Positions 7,036 to 14,078 are shown, counted from the first letter of the stretch. The stretch is 14,078 nucleotides of DNA from Devosia sp. (GCA_016793415.1 JAEUMC010000233.1:1-14078); one strand, 5' to 3'. The notes: generated by a model not told the origin, from the letters alone. Numbers and translations: made by a program.

Positions 7036-7050
7036 GCCACCGCAACAAGT

Positions 7051-7680
7051 CTACATCGCAGCGAAGCAGTAGAGAAGCCCCGCCCCACCGGTGCCGACCA
7101 GGTTCTCCTGGCTGCAGCCGCGCGATGGATGCGAGGAATTCCAGGACTTTGCGGCGTCGGAATCATCGAGGCCGGTACGGTCTGAATGGCCGACGATGGC
7201 GCTGCCTTCGCCGTTCAACGTCCAGTCCCCACAGGTCTGGCCAGCCGCCAGCGTGCCATCCGGATTGGAGCCGGTGAGGATGTCATGCTGGTTCGGCGTA
7301 TCGCCCCGGCCGTTGATCGGGTTCCCGCTCTCGGACAGCGCCGTCGCCTTGGTCAGCTTGTTGTCGGCACTGTGGAGGTTGGCAACGTCGGTGGCGATCA
7401 CATCGCCCTTGAAGTTCTGCCACGGGCCGGCGCCGATCCGGTCCCTGGCGTTGACGCCTTCGGCGCTCAGATAGGCTTTCCAGGTCTTGCCGCTCGAGCC
7501 GGCGGCTTCGGCCAGCTTGGCGCAATGGGCATCAGCCCCATCGAGGCCGCCGAGATTGGCGCCGTCCCCGGCACCGACACTGGTGACGAAGAAGGTCATG
7601 GTGGTCGCGTCCTGCGCAATGGCCGGTGCAGCAATGGCGAGGGTCGCCGCGGTGGCAGCGGCGAGAACGATCGTTTTCAT
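7051..7680 (-). CDS. Secreted lectin-like protein
   Basis: A 209-residue exported protein. The N-terminus is a classic Sec signal peptide (MKTIVLAAATAATLAIAAPAIAQ, in two parts KTIV and a long Ala-rich core), with cleavage likely after about residue 22-23. The mature part has motifs I associate with proteins annotated as lectins in Rhizobiales: GANLGGLDGADAHC, KAYLS, VNARDRIG, NGRGDTPNQHD, CGDWT and SWNSSHPSRGCSQE. It has four cysteines (C53, C150, C189, C205), consistent with two disulfides in a C-type-lectin-like fold. Ligand and function are unknown. ATG 7680 is preferred over ATG 7686 because AGGGAG is 6 bases before the former but abuts the latter. It lies between the pseudouridine synthase gene and the HAD pair, with 85 and 77 bases of non-coding DNA around it. 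Confidence 0.85.
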   Translation of the reverse strand: MKTIVLAAATAATLAIAAPAIAQDATTMTFFVTSVGAGDGANLGGLDGADAHCAKLAEAAGSSGKTWKAYLSAEGVNARDRIGAGPWQNFKGDVIATDVANLHSADNKLTKATALSESGNPINGRGDTPNQHDILTGSNPDGTLAAGQTCGDWTLNGEGSAIVGHSDRTGLDDSDAAKSWNSSHPSRGCSQENLVGTGGAGLLYCFAAM

Positions 7681-7765
7681 TGGCATCTCCCTGTGCGCCC
7701 GGAATGGGCCGCAACAGGGGGAACACGCGAGCCTGCCGTTTCGTCCGCTGCTCGCGGCGATTTGA

Positions 7766-8752
7766 TCAGTCCTGCTCCGGATCCTGATCCTGCACGTCGT
7801 AGCGGTCTGCATCGAAGCCCAGCACGTCGAAGGTCGCCTGCATATGCGGCGGCAGCGGTGCCGAGACGTCGAGCATCTGGCCGTTGCGCAGCGGCAGGCG
7901 GATGCGCCGGGCGTGCAGGTGCAAGCCCTTCGAAATTTCGTCGGGCGGCGTCCAGTTCTCGATGTTGAAATAGCGCGGGTCACCCATGATCGGGTTGTGC
8001 AACTGCGCCATGTGGACGCGCAGCTGGTGGGTGCGTCCGGTCACCGGCTTCAGCGTCACCCAGGCGAAACGCCGGGCGGCCGTGTCGGTGGTCGAGTAGT
8101 AGCTCATCGAATGCTGCGCGCCGGGCGTGCCCTGCGGCACCACCACCATCTGCTCGCCATCGGTGGTCGCCTGCTTGGCGAGGAAGCACGAAATCGAGCC
8201 CTGCTTGGGGTGCGGATTGCCCCACACCACGGCCCAGTAGATCTTGCGCGCCTGGCGCGACGAGAACACTTCGCCGAAATGCGCGGCTGCCGCCTTGGTC
8301 TTGGCGACGACGAGGCACCCCGAGGTGTCGCGATCGAGCCGGTGCACCAGCCGCGGTGCCTCGCCCTTCTTGTTGGGCAGGCTCTTCAGCAGGCCGTCCA
8401 TGTGGCGCTTGGTGCCCGAGCCACCCTGCGAGGCGAGGCCATGCGGCTTGTTGAACACGTAGAGCTCGTCGTCCTCGTAGAGGATGATCGAACGCAGGAA
8501 CTCGGCATCTTTCGAGTTGATCTCGCCCTCGGCCCGCGCCGGTGCCGCCTCGATCGGCGGCACCCGGACGATCTGCCCGGCGGCGAGCCGCGCATTGGCC
8601 TTTACCCGGCCGCTGTCGACGCGAATCTGGCCCGAGCGCAACAGCTTCTGCAGGTGGCCGAAGGTGACTTGCGGGAAATGCGTCGCGAACCAGCGGTCGA
8701 GCCGCATGCCGTCTTCGTCGCGGGCGACGGTCTGCATCCGGACGCCGCTCAT
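7766..8752 (-). CDS. RluA-family 23S rRNA pseudouridine synthase (RluC/RluD type)
   Basis: Converts specific uridines to pseudouridine, most likely in 23S rRNA. The 328-residue protein has an N-terminal S4 RNA-binding domain (about 16-65: RLDRWFATHFP, LLRSGQIRVDSGRVKA) and a catalytic domain with the signature HRLDRDTSG (137-145). The catalytic aspartate is D140. KPVTGRTHQLRVHMAQLHNPIMGD is the second conserved block. An S4 domain plus this length fits RluC/RluD rather than the shorter RluA, but the exact target cannot be read. The start ATG 8752 shares four bases with the crcB stop (ATGA); ATG 8737 is a less likely alternative. It is downstream of crcB and coupled to it. Confidence 0.93.
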   Translation of the reverse strand: MSGVRMQTVARDEDGMRLDRWFATHFPQVTFGHLQKLLRSGQIRVDSGRVKANARLAAGQIVRVPPIEAAPARAEGEINSKDAEFLRSIILYEDDELYVFNKPHGLASQGGSGTKRHMDGLLKSLPNKKGEAPRLVHRLDRDTSGCLVVAKTKAAAAHFGEVFSSRQARKIYWAVVWGNPHPKQGSISCFLAKQATTDGEQMVVVPQGTPGAQHSMSYYSTTDTAARRFAWVTLKPVTGRTHQLRVHMAQLHNPIMGDPRYFNIENWTPPDEISKGLHLHARRIRLPLRNGQMLDVSAPLPPHMQATFDVLGFDADRYDVQDQDPEQD

Positions 8753-9126
8753 GCGACCACCCGCATGGCCAGCATGCCCATCCACAGGCCGGCCAGCGAC
8801 AGCAACACCGAGCCAACGATGTAGACCGCTGCCAGGAGGATGTCGCCGCGCTCGATCAACGTGATGGCGTCGAGCGAGAAGCTCGAAAAGGTGGTGAAAC
8901 CGCCGAAGATGCCGACCGCCACGAACAGCCGGATCTCGTTCTGGTACTGCGGCGTGAACTTGGCCAACGCGCCGATCAGTACACCCATGGCGATCGAACC
9001 GACGATGTTGATGAGCAACGTCGACACCGGGAAGCCGTTGGGCAGGCTGCCGATCCAGTTCTGGGCGCCAAAGCGCGCCAAGGCGCCCAGCGCGCCGCCG
9101 ATTCCGACGAGAAGATAAGCTTGCAT
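8749..9126 (-). CDS. crcB: Fluoride ion channel CrcB/FluC
   Basis: A small dual-topology membrane channel that exports fluoride and works as a homodimer. Its 125 residues fit the family, with four membrane helices and the expected motifs: GIGGALGALARFGAQ (8-22), the pore asparagine N40 in LINIVGS, and GIFGGFTTFSSFSLD (72-86), which holds the phenylalanines of the fluoride path and the central Na+ site region. The ATG at 9126 gives the standard N-terminus. No good ribosome-binding site is visible, and the ATG lies inside a long hairpin arm. The stop overlaps the pseudouridine synthase start by four bases. It is 59 bases downstream of the flotillin gene. Confidence 0.96.
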   Translation of the reverse strand: MQAYLLVGIGGALGALARFGAQNWIGSLPNGFPVSTLLINIVGSIAMGVLIGALAKFTPQYQNEIRLFVAVGIFGGFTTFSSFSLDAITLIERGDILLAAVYIVGSVLLSLAGLWMGMLAMRVVA

Positions 9127-9171
9127 GGGCTGACTTCTACGGGCACCGCCCGCGGAAGACCAGCCCCATGC
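9123..9171 (-). promoter_or_regulatory. Long imperfect hairpin covering the crcB start codon
   Basis: On the plus strand GCATGGG (9123-9129) pairs with CCCATGC (9165-9171), CTG (9130-9132) with CAG (9161-9163), CTTC (9134-9137) with GAAG (9155-9158) and CGGGC (9140-9144) with GCCCG (9148-9152), about 19 pairs with small bulges. The crcB ATG (9126-9124) is in the outer stem. It fills most of the gap after the flotillin gene and has no T tract. I do not see the conserved sequence of the known fluoride riboswitch, so either a translational control element or a 3'-end structure is possible. Confidence 0.55.
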
Positions 9172-9185
9172 ATCGCGGCTCCGCG

Positions 9186-10829
9186 TCAGGCGGCAGGCAG
9201 GCTAGCTTCATCGGCCTCGTCGTCGATCTCGAGCGCCGGCGCCACCGCCGACGAGACCAGCCCGTTGAGCGAGCCGCCCTTGAGCCCAAGCTCGGCCAGC
9301 AGCGCGTCGATCAGCGGCGCCTGGCTGCGATAACGCAGCGCCGCATCGACCGCCTGATCGGCAATCCCGCCACCGGCATGGCCGTTAATGCCACCACCGC
9401 CGTTGCCGCCCCCACCGGCGAGCCCGTCGACATGCAGGATCTTGATGCCCTCGATATTCTCCATCGGCTTCACCGACTCGGCGATGATCTGCGGCAGCGC
9501 CTGGATCAACGCCATGCGAATGTTCATGGCGATCTGCTCGGGCGACAGGTGGTTGGCCGCCTCGTTGAGCTTCTGCTTGCCTTCGGCCTCGACCGCATAG
9601 GTGACCTCGGTGGCCGCCGCCTTCAGCTTGGCAGCCTCCGCCTCACCCTGGGCCAGCGTGCGGGCCGCCTCTGCGCGGTTCTTGGCCGCCTGTTTCTCGG
9701 CATCGGACGACACCACGATGTTGATCGACGCCTTCTGCGCTTCCTGCTCCGCCTCGATCAGCTGGATGCGCTTGGTACGCTCGGCGATCTCGGTGAGCCG
9801 AGCCGTCTCCACCTCTTCTGCCGCCTTGGCTGCGAGGGCACGAGCCGCGTCGGCCTTGGCTTCGGCCTTGGACTGCTCCTCGGACTTGGCGGCGATGGCC
9901 GTGGCGCTGGTCTGCTCGGAAAGCGCGATGGCCTGGTCGGCCTTGATCGCTGCCTCCTTCACCTGCTGGCGCGACAGCGTGCGGGCCGCCTCGGCTTCGG
10001 TGGCGCGCTGGGCCCGCAGGCTCTCGATCTCGGCATTCTGCTGGTCGATGCGGATGGCGATTTCGCGCTCGTTGTTGAGGCGGGCATATTCGGAGTCGCG
10101 GGTGATGGTGAACTGTTCCTGCTGCGCCTCGAGGTTCTTGCGCGCGATCGCCACCTGGGTGTTCTGCTCGATCTCGTTGCGCGACTTGCGCCGCTCCTCG
10201 ATCGCCTGGGTCATCTTGGTCAGACCCTCGGCGTCGAACACGTTGTTGGGATTGAAGAATTCCCGGTTGGTCTGGTCGAGCCCGGTGAGCGACACCGATT
10301 CAAGCTCGAGGCCGTTCTTGAGGATATCCTCGGACACCGCTGCCTGAACTTTCTGCACGAAGCTGACCCGTTGCTCATGCAACTCCTCCATCGCCATCTC
10401 GGCGGCAACGGCGCGCAGCGCATCGACGAACTTGCCTTCCACCAGTTCCTTCAGCGCCTGCGGTTCCATGGTCCGGCGGCCGAGCGTCTGCGCCGCGTCG
10501 GCGATGGCTTCAGCGGTGGGCTGCACGCGCACGTAGAATTCGGCCTGCACGTCGACGCGCATGCGGTCCTTGGTGATCAGCGCCTGCTCGGCGGTGCGCA
10601 CCACTTCGAGGCGCAGCGTGTTCATGTTGACCGGGATGGTTTCGTGCAGCACCGGCAGCACCAGGGCGCCGCCGTTCATGATCACCCGCTGGCCGCCGAA
10701 GCCGGTGCGGACGAAGGACACCTCCTTGCTGGCCCGGCGATAGAGCCGCGCGATGATCATGCCGATCACGAAGATCGCAACGATGATGATGCCGGCAAGG
10801 ATCAGGATCGAAATGAGCTGGTCGTACAT
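9186..10829 (-). CDS. Flotillin-family SPFH protein (YqiK/FloT-like)
   Basis: A membrane scaffold protein of the SPFH (prohibitin/flotillin) superfamily. Bacterial flotillins oligomerise in membrane microdomains and affect membrane fluidity and complex assembly. The 547 residues show an N-terminal membrane helix (about 5-27), an SPFH domain (about 35-210, with FVRTGFGGQRVIMNGGALVLPVLHE and NMNTLRLEVVRTAEQALITKD), a long Ala/Glu-rich coiled coil (about 225-430), then NMRMALIQALPQIIAES. A Gly/Asn-rich linker follows at about 470-490 (GGGGNGGGGINGHAGGG), then a short C-terminal tail. Length and N-terminal membrane helix match E. coli YqiK and B. subtilis FloT. It begins 6 bases after the stop of the YqiJ-like gene, with AGGA inside that gene's last codons, so the pair is co-translated. 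Confidence 0.94.
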   Translation of the reverse strand: MYDQLISILILAGIIIVAIFVIGMIIARLYRRASKEVSFVRTGFGGQRVIMNGGALVLPVLHETIPVNMNTLRLEVVRTAEQALITKDRMRVDVQAEFYVRVQPTAEAIADAAQTLGRRTMEPQALKELVEGKFVDALRAVAAEMAMEELHEQRVSFVQKVQAAVSEDILKNGLELESVSLTGLDQTNREFFNPNNVFDAEGLTKMTQAIEERRKSRNEIEQNTQVAIARKNLEAQQEQFTITRDSEYARLNNEREIAIRIDQQNAEIESLRAQRATEAEAARTLSRQQVKEAAIKADQAIALSEQTSATAIAAKSEEQSKAEAKADAARALAAKAAEEVETARLTEIAERTKRIQLIEAEQEAQKASINIVVSSDAEKQAAKNRAEAARTLAQGEAEAAKLKAAATEVTYAVEAEGKQKLNEAANHLSPEQIAMNIRMALIQALPQIIAESVKPMENIEGIKILHVDGLAGGGGNGGGGINGHAGGGIADQAVDAALRYRSQAPLIDALLAELGLKGGSLNGLVSSAVAPALEIDDEADEASLPAA

Positions 10830-10835
10830 GCGGGG

Positions 10836-11495
10836 CTATTCCTGTGGCGGGGTGAGGCGCGTGATGGCGCGGTAAATGTTCTTGTCGCGACCGACGAGGA
10901 AAACCCGGTCGCCGGCGCTGTAGGTCATGCCGGGTTCGCTCGGCTCGAGCAGGATGTAGTGGGTGCGGCCGCGCAGGTCCGTGGTCTTGGCTTCGGCTGG
11001 CTGGCCCTGCCTGGCCTCGCCGCGGATGATGGTGGCGTAACTGCCCACCAGTTCGGAGCGGCTCGCCGCCTCGGACTGGTCGCGCGGGAAGATGTCGCCG
11101 AGCCAACGGCCGAGGTGGCGCGTCGCAAAGCTGGCGCCGACCAGCGCCGGGACCACCGCAAGCCAAGGCGTCAGCGCGCTGCCGAGGGCTGCGCCTGCCG
11201 CCCACTGCACGAGATAACCGCTGAGGCCGAACCCGGTGAGGAAGATGACGAGCAGCGCCAGGAACGGCAGACGCCCGACCGAGAACCAGCTGAGCACATG
11301 CGAGAGCGGTCCGACTTCGGCGCCGCTGAGTTCCGGCGCATCAAGATCGGGGACGTCGACACCCGGCAGGGCCGCCTCGATTGAGGCGGAGGGCGAGAAG
11401 CCGATGACGAGGGACAGCAACTCGATCACCCCGATCGCCAGCATGACGATCAATGCAACGGTGAACGGTGCGAACTCCGGCGCGAACAGTTCTAT
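10836..11495 (-). CDS. YqiJ-like membrane protein with C-terminal OB-fold, partner of flotillin
   Basis: A partner gene typically found beside flotillin genes (E. coli yqiJ-yqiK; the NfeD-type yuaF beside floT in Bacillus). Three membrane helices are predicted (about 11-32, 76-99 and 105-124), followed by a soluble OB-fold region (about 148-215) with IPRD-like IFPRD, LVGSYATII, DLRGRTHYILLEP and AGDRVFLVGRD. I extend the gene to 11495, where ATA follows GGGAGGGGCAAG. The upstream codons encode ELFAPEFAPFTVALIVML, which matches the start of E. coli YqiJ as I remember it (LFADYNTPY...) and completes the first helix. CTG 11489 is an alternative. TTG 11453 or ATG 11444 would cut into helix 1 and lack a ribosome-binding site. 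The length of 219 residues fits the family. Confidence 0.88.
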   Translation of the reverse strand: MELFAPEFAPFTVALIVMLAIGVIELLSLVIGFSPSASIEAALPGVDVPDLDAPELSGAEVGPLSHVLSWFSVGRLPFLALLVIFLTGFGLSGYLVQWAAGAALGSALTPWLAVVPALVGASFATRHLGRWLGDIFPRDQSEAASRSELVGSYATIIRGEARQGQPAEAKTTDLRGRTHYILLEPSEPGMTYSAGDRVFLVGRDKNIYRAITRLTPPQE

Positions 11496-11530
11496 CTTGC
11501 CCCTCCCCTGATCTCCTCAGGTCATATGGG

Positions 11531-11544
11531 ACTGTTGTGACAGT
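11531..11544. promoter_or_regulatory. Operator-like inverted repeat upstream of yqiJ-flotillin pair
   Basis: ACTGT-TGTG-ACAGT is a perfect 5-bp inverted repeat with a 4-base spacer, 36-49 bases upstream of the proposed start of the YqiJ-like gene, in the only sizeable gap upstream of this pair. No convincing -35/-10 pair could be fixed around it. The regulatory role is inference. Confidence 0.3.
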
Positions 11545-11594
11545 TTTCCATAGGCTGCAAGGACTTCACGAGGCGGATTCTCAATATGGCTAAT

Positions 11595-11618
11595 CTTGGC
11601 GGCGCCGGAGCCGCCAAG
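11595..11618 (-). terminator. GC-rich hairpin after rarA, possible terminator
   Basis: CTTGGCGGC (11595-11603) and GCCGCCAAG (11610-11618) form a perfect 9-bp stem with a 6-base loop, 14 bases beyond the rarA stop in its direction. No T tract follows (ATTAGCCATATTG), so it is at best a weak intrinsic terminator or an mRNA-stabilising 3' structure. Confidence 0.45.
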
Positions 11619-11632
11619 TAACGCCGGGTACG

Positions 11633-12949
11633 CTAGTTGTCGCCCTCTTGCTCCCGCCGCTGCTCGCGGCGGCCGGACCAGAAATCGAGGCGTTTGATCA
11701 CCTCGCGTTCGAAGCCGCGCTCGTTCGGCTGGTAGAATTCCGGCCGCTTGTCGCCGGCCAGCTCGTCCGGGAAGAACTCCTGGCCCGAAAAGGCGTCGGG
11801 CCAGTCGTGATCGTAGCGATAGCCCGTGTTGTAGCCGAGCTCCTTCATCAGCTTGGTCGGGGCGTTGAGAATGTGCGTGGGCGGCGGCAGCGAGCCGGTC
11901 TGCTGAGCCAGCGCCTTGGCATTGGCGAAACCGACCATCGCGGCGTTGGATTTTGGCGCGGTCGCGACATAGGCGATGGCCTGCGCCATGAACAGCTCGC
12001 CCTCGGGGAAGCCGGTGCGTTCGAACGCCGACCAGGCAGTGATCACCTGCACCATGGCCTGCGGGTCGGCCATGCCGACATCCTCGGAGGCGGCGCAGGC
12101 GAGGCGCCGGAAGATGGTGTCGGGGTGCTCGCCACCCACCAGCATGCGCTGGGCCCAGTACATCGCCGCCTGCACATCCGAACCGCGCAGGCTCTTATGG
12201 AAGCAGCTGAGCAGGTTGTAGTGCTCCTCCTGCCCCTTGTCGTAGACCGGCGCGCGCTTCTGCACCGTCTCGGCGAGACCGGCGACATCGAGCATCGCGG
12301 CCTCCGGCAAGGCGAACAGCTCCTCGGCGAGGCCGATCAGGTAGCGCCCATCGCCATCGGCCATGTCGAGCAGCGCATCGCGGGCCTCGGCGGTGATCGG
12401 CAGTTTGCGGCCGACATGGGTTTCGGCGCGTTCGGCGAGGATGGCCAGGTCCGGCTTCTCGAACCGGCGCAGCGTATAGACCTTGGCACGCGACAGGAGC
12501 GCTGCAACCATCGAAAAGCTCGGGTTCTCGGTAGTGGCGCCGATCAGGATCACGGTGCCGTCCTCGACATGCGGCAGCAGTGCATCCTGCGTCGTGCGGT
12601 TGAAGCGGTGCAGTTCGTCGACGAACATCACCGTCTGCCGCCCTGCCCCGAGCCGCAGCGCCTTGGCGTCAGCGATCACCTTGCGAAGGTCAGCCACCCC
12701 GGAGAGAACGGCACTCAGCTGCACGAAGTCGAGCCCGACTTCCTTGGCCACCAGCCGGGCAATCGTGGTCTTGCCGACGCCCGGCGGCCCCCAGAGAATG
12801 AAGGAGGAGACCCGGCCGGCAGTCACCATGCGGCCGATCGGGCCGTTAGGCCCCAACAGATGATCCTGTCCGATGACGTCGGCGAGCCGCTGCGGCCTCA
12901 GGGCCTCGGCGAGCGGACGCGGCGCGGCATCATCGAACAGCGAATCCAT
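11633..12949 (-). CDS. rarA: Replication-associated recombination protein RarA (MgsA), AAA+ ATPase
   Basis: A clamp-loader-like AAA+ ATPase that acts at stalled replication forks and binds SSB-coated ends. The 438 residues carry Walker A GPPGVGKT (54-61), Walker B VMFVDELHRF (107-116), sensor GATTENPSF (137-145) and the arginine-finger region LLSRA (151-155). The C-terminal tetramerisation domain includes HKSLRGSDVQAAMYWAQRML, RRLACAASEDVG and the ending HDWPDAFSGQEFFPDEL. The start ATG 12949 shares a base with the stop of the upstream protease gene (TGATG). An in-frame TTG just before it is less likely. Its place beside a Deg protease gene is one I recall from Hyphomicrobiales. Confidence 0.97.
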   Translation of the reverse strand: MDSLFDDAAPRPLAEALRPQRLADVIGQDHLLGPNGPIGRMVTAGRVSSFILWGPPGVGKTTIARLVAKEVGLDFVQLSAVLSGVADLRKVIADAKALRLGAGRQTVMFVDELHRFNRTTQDALLPHVEDGTVILIGATTENPSFSMVAALLSRAKVYTLRRFEKPDLAILAERAETHVGRKLPITAEARDALLDMADGDGRYLIGLAEELFALPEAAMLDVAGLAETVQKRAPVYDKGQEEHYNLLSCFHKSLRGSDVQAAMYWAQRMLVGGEHPDTIFRRLACAASEDVGMADPQAMVQVITAWSAFERTGFPEGELFMAQAIAYVATAPKSNAAMVGFANAKALAQQTGSLPPPTHILNAPTKLMKELGYNTGYRYDHDWPDAFSGQEFFPDELAGDKRPEFYQPNERGFEREVIKRLDFWSGRREQRREQEGDN

Positions 12950-14078
12950 CAACCACTTACCTCGGCCCGGACAACCCGACCGCCCCGCTGTAGCACAACG
13001 CGCCAGCTCTGCGGGCGATCATTGGCGAGCTTTCCGAACCGCTCCGCGTCGTCCGTCGCATCGCCGTTGAGGCTGATGATCAGGTCACCCGCCCTGAGGC
13101 CCATATCGTCGGCCGGCGAGCCGGATTCAACGCCACGGACCACGACGGCGTGGGTGTCGTAGGGCAGCCCCAGTTCCTGCGCGACCGCCGGCGTTACCGT
13201 TTCCACCGTAGTGCCGGCGAAGCGGGTATTGCCCGAGACGGTCAGCGGTTTGCCGGAACCGGGAGGGGCTTCGAGGGTGATGACCTTGTCCTCGGTCTTG
13301 CCGGCGCGGAAATACTGCAGGTCCGCCGTAGCACCGACCGGCTTGGTGGCAAGGCGGAAATCGAAGGCGCTGGGCTGCTCGATATTGAAGCCGTCAACCG
13401 CGAGGATCACGTCGCCATCGGCAAAGCCCGCTTTCTCGGCCGGGCCGCCCGGAGCGATTTCGCTGATCAGCGCGCCCCGCGCCTGGCCGAGCCCGAGGCT
13501 GTCGGCGAGATCGGCGGTCACCGGCTGCATCCGGGCCCCGAACCACGGCCGCACCAACGCGCCGCCGGAGATGCCGGTTTCGGCCACCAGCTTGGCCATA
13601 TTGGCCGGAATGGCGAAGCCGATGCCCACAGAGCCACCAGAGCGCGACACGATCGCGGTGTTGACCCCCACCAGCCGGCCCTGCAGATCGACCAGCGCGC
13701 CACCCGAATTGCCCGGATTGATCGCTGCGTCGGTCTGGATGAAGAACTCGTAGTTCGAACTCTCGACGCCGGTGCGGGCCAGCGCAGAGACGATACCCGA
13801 GGTAACGGTTTGCCCGACGCCGAACGGGTTGCCGATGGCCAGCACCAGGTCGCCGACCTCGAGTTGGTCGGAATCGGCGAAGGCCAGTGCCGGGAAGCTG
13901 GCGCCCTTGGGGTCCTTGACCTTCAGCACGGCAAGATCGGTCTTGGGGTCATCGAGTACCAGGTCGACCGGATACTCGTGCCCGTCATTGGTCGAGATGC
14001 GGATGTCGGTGGCGCCCTCGATGACGTGGTGGTTGGTGAGGATGACGCCGGCGCCGTCGACGATGACGCCCGAGCCGA
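12949..14078 (-). CDS. Deg/HtrA (DegP/DegQ-type) serine endopeptidase, 5' end outside window
   Basis: A periplasmic trypsin-like protease with two PDZ domains, involved in envelope protein quality control. The frame is open to the right edge, so the signal peptide and N-terminus are missing. The visible catalytic triad is His in ILTNHHVIEGA (about 14000), Asp in DPKTDLAVLKV (about 13940) and Ser in NPGNSGGALVD (about 13700). PDZ1 follows (WFGARMQPVTADLADSLG ... KAGFADGDVILAVDG), then PDZ2 (FAGTTVETVTPAVAQELG ... DMGLRAGDLIISLNGD). An internal GTG at 13929 could be mistaken for a start but would remove the His and Asp. The C-terminal end overlaps rarA by one base. The family is certain; whether it is DegP or DegQ is not. 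Confidence 0.96.
   Translation of the reverse strand, partial: GSGVIVDGAGVILTNHHVIEGATDIRISTNDGHEYPVDLVLDDPKTDLAVLKVKDPKGASFPALAFADSDQLEVGDLVLAIGNPFGVGQTVTSGIVSALARTGVESSNYEFFIQTDAAINPGNSGGALVDLQGRLVGVNTAIVSRSGGSVGIGFAIPANMAKLVAETGISGGALVRPWFGARMQPVTADLADSLGLGQARGALISEIAPGGPAEKAGFADGDVILAVDGFNIEQPSAFDFRLATKPVGATADLQYFRAGKTEDKVITLEAPPGSGKPLTVSGNTRFAGTTVETVTPAVAQELGLPYDTHAVVVRGVESGSPADDMGLRAGDLIISLNGDATDDAERFGKLANDRPQSWRVVLQRGGRVVRAEVSG

Noticed and set aside
9127..9185. Canonical fluoride riboswitch upstream of crcB
   Set aside because: The region is short and I cannot match the conserved riboswitch sequence blocks; only a hairpin is supported, so it is listed as an unassigned structure.
9168..11384. 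Very long plus-strand open frame (738 codons) opposite the flotillin and YqiJ genes
   Set aside because: It is an antisense shadow typical of GC-rich coding DNA. Its translation is low-complexity with no domain, whereas the minus strand encodes clear families.
13927..13929. Start of the Deg protease at the GTG at 13929
   Set aside because: The frame continues to the window edge and encodes the catalytic His and Asp blocks, so the true start is outside.

Overview
This window looks like core chromosome of a high-GC alphaproteobacterium, most likely of the order Hyphomicrobiales (Rhizobiales). A Devosia-like genome is my best guess. The basis is GC-rich coding throughout and an ATP12-type F1-ATPase chaperone, a family shared by alphaproteobacteria and mitochondria. 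The minus-strand order Deg protease, rarA, crcB, pseudouridine synthase, HAD phosphatase, ATP12 is one I recall from this order. I see no tRNA, rRNA, CRISPR array, insertion sequence or phage gene.

Layout. Positions 1-952 (+) hold the 3' end of lipB and a DUF4282 membrane protein, closed by a good bidirectional terminator at 958-983. Positions 1027-1458 (-) hold a DoxX-family membrane protein, which faces rimO across a 192-bp divergent intergenic region. Positions 1651-4715 (+) form a compact run rimO-folP-folB-folK: tRNA/ribosome-type radical SAM modification of S12, followed by three folate-pathway enzymes. A palindromic GC-rich intergenic repeat at about 4701-4765 sits at the convergent end and supplies the last codons and stop of folK.

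Everything from 4781 to the right edge is on the minus strand. In transcription order it reads: Deg/HtrA protease (5' end outside the window), rarA, a YqiJ/flotillin pair, crcB (fluoride channel), an RluA-family pseudouridine synthase, a secreted lectin-like protein, two paralogous HAD phosphatases in tandem, and the ATP12 chaperone. Several junctions are one-base TGATG or four-base ATGA overlaps, which implies translational coupling.

The unusual points lie between and at the edges of genes. The two HAD genes carry a duplicated leader (32 of 40 bases identical). The crcB start codon is buried in a long imperfect hairpin. The yqiJ-like gene appears to start at a non-canonical ATA (or CTG). The rimO start sits against a hairpin whose loop exposes the ribosome-binding site. 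The flotillin pair and the lectin-like gene look like additions to an otherwise conserved gene string. I found no clear novel defence or mobile system.
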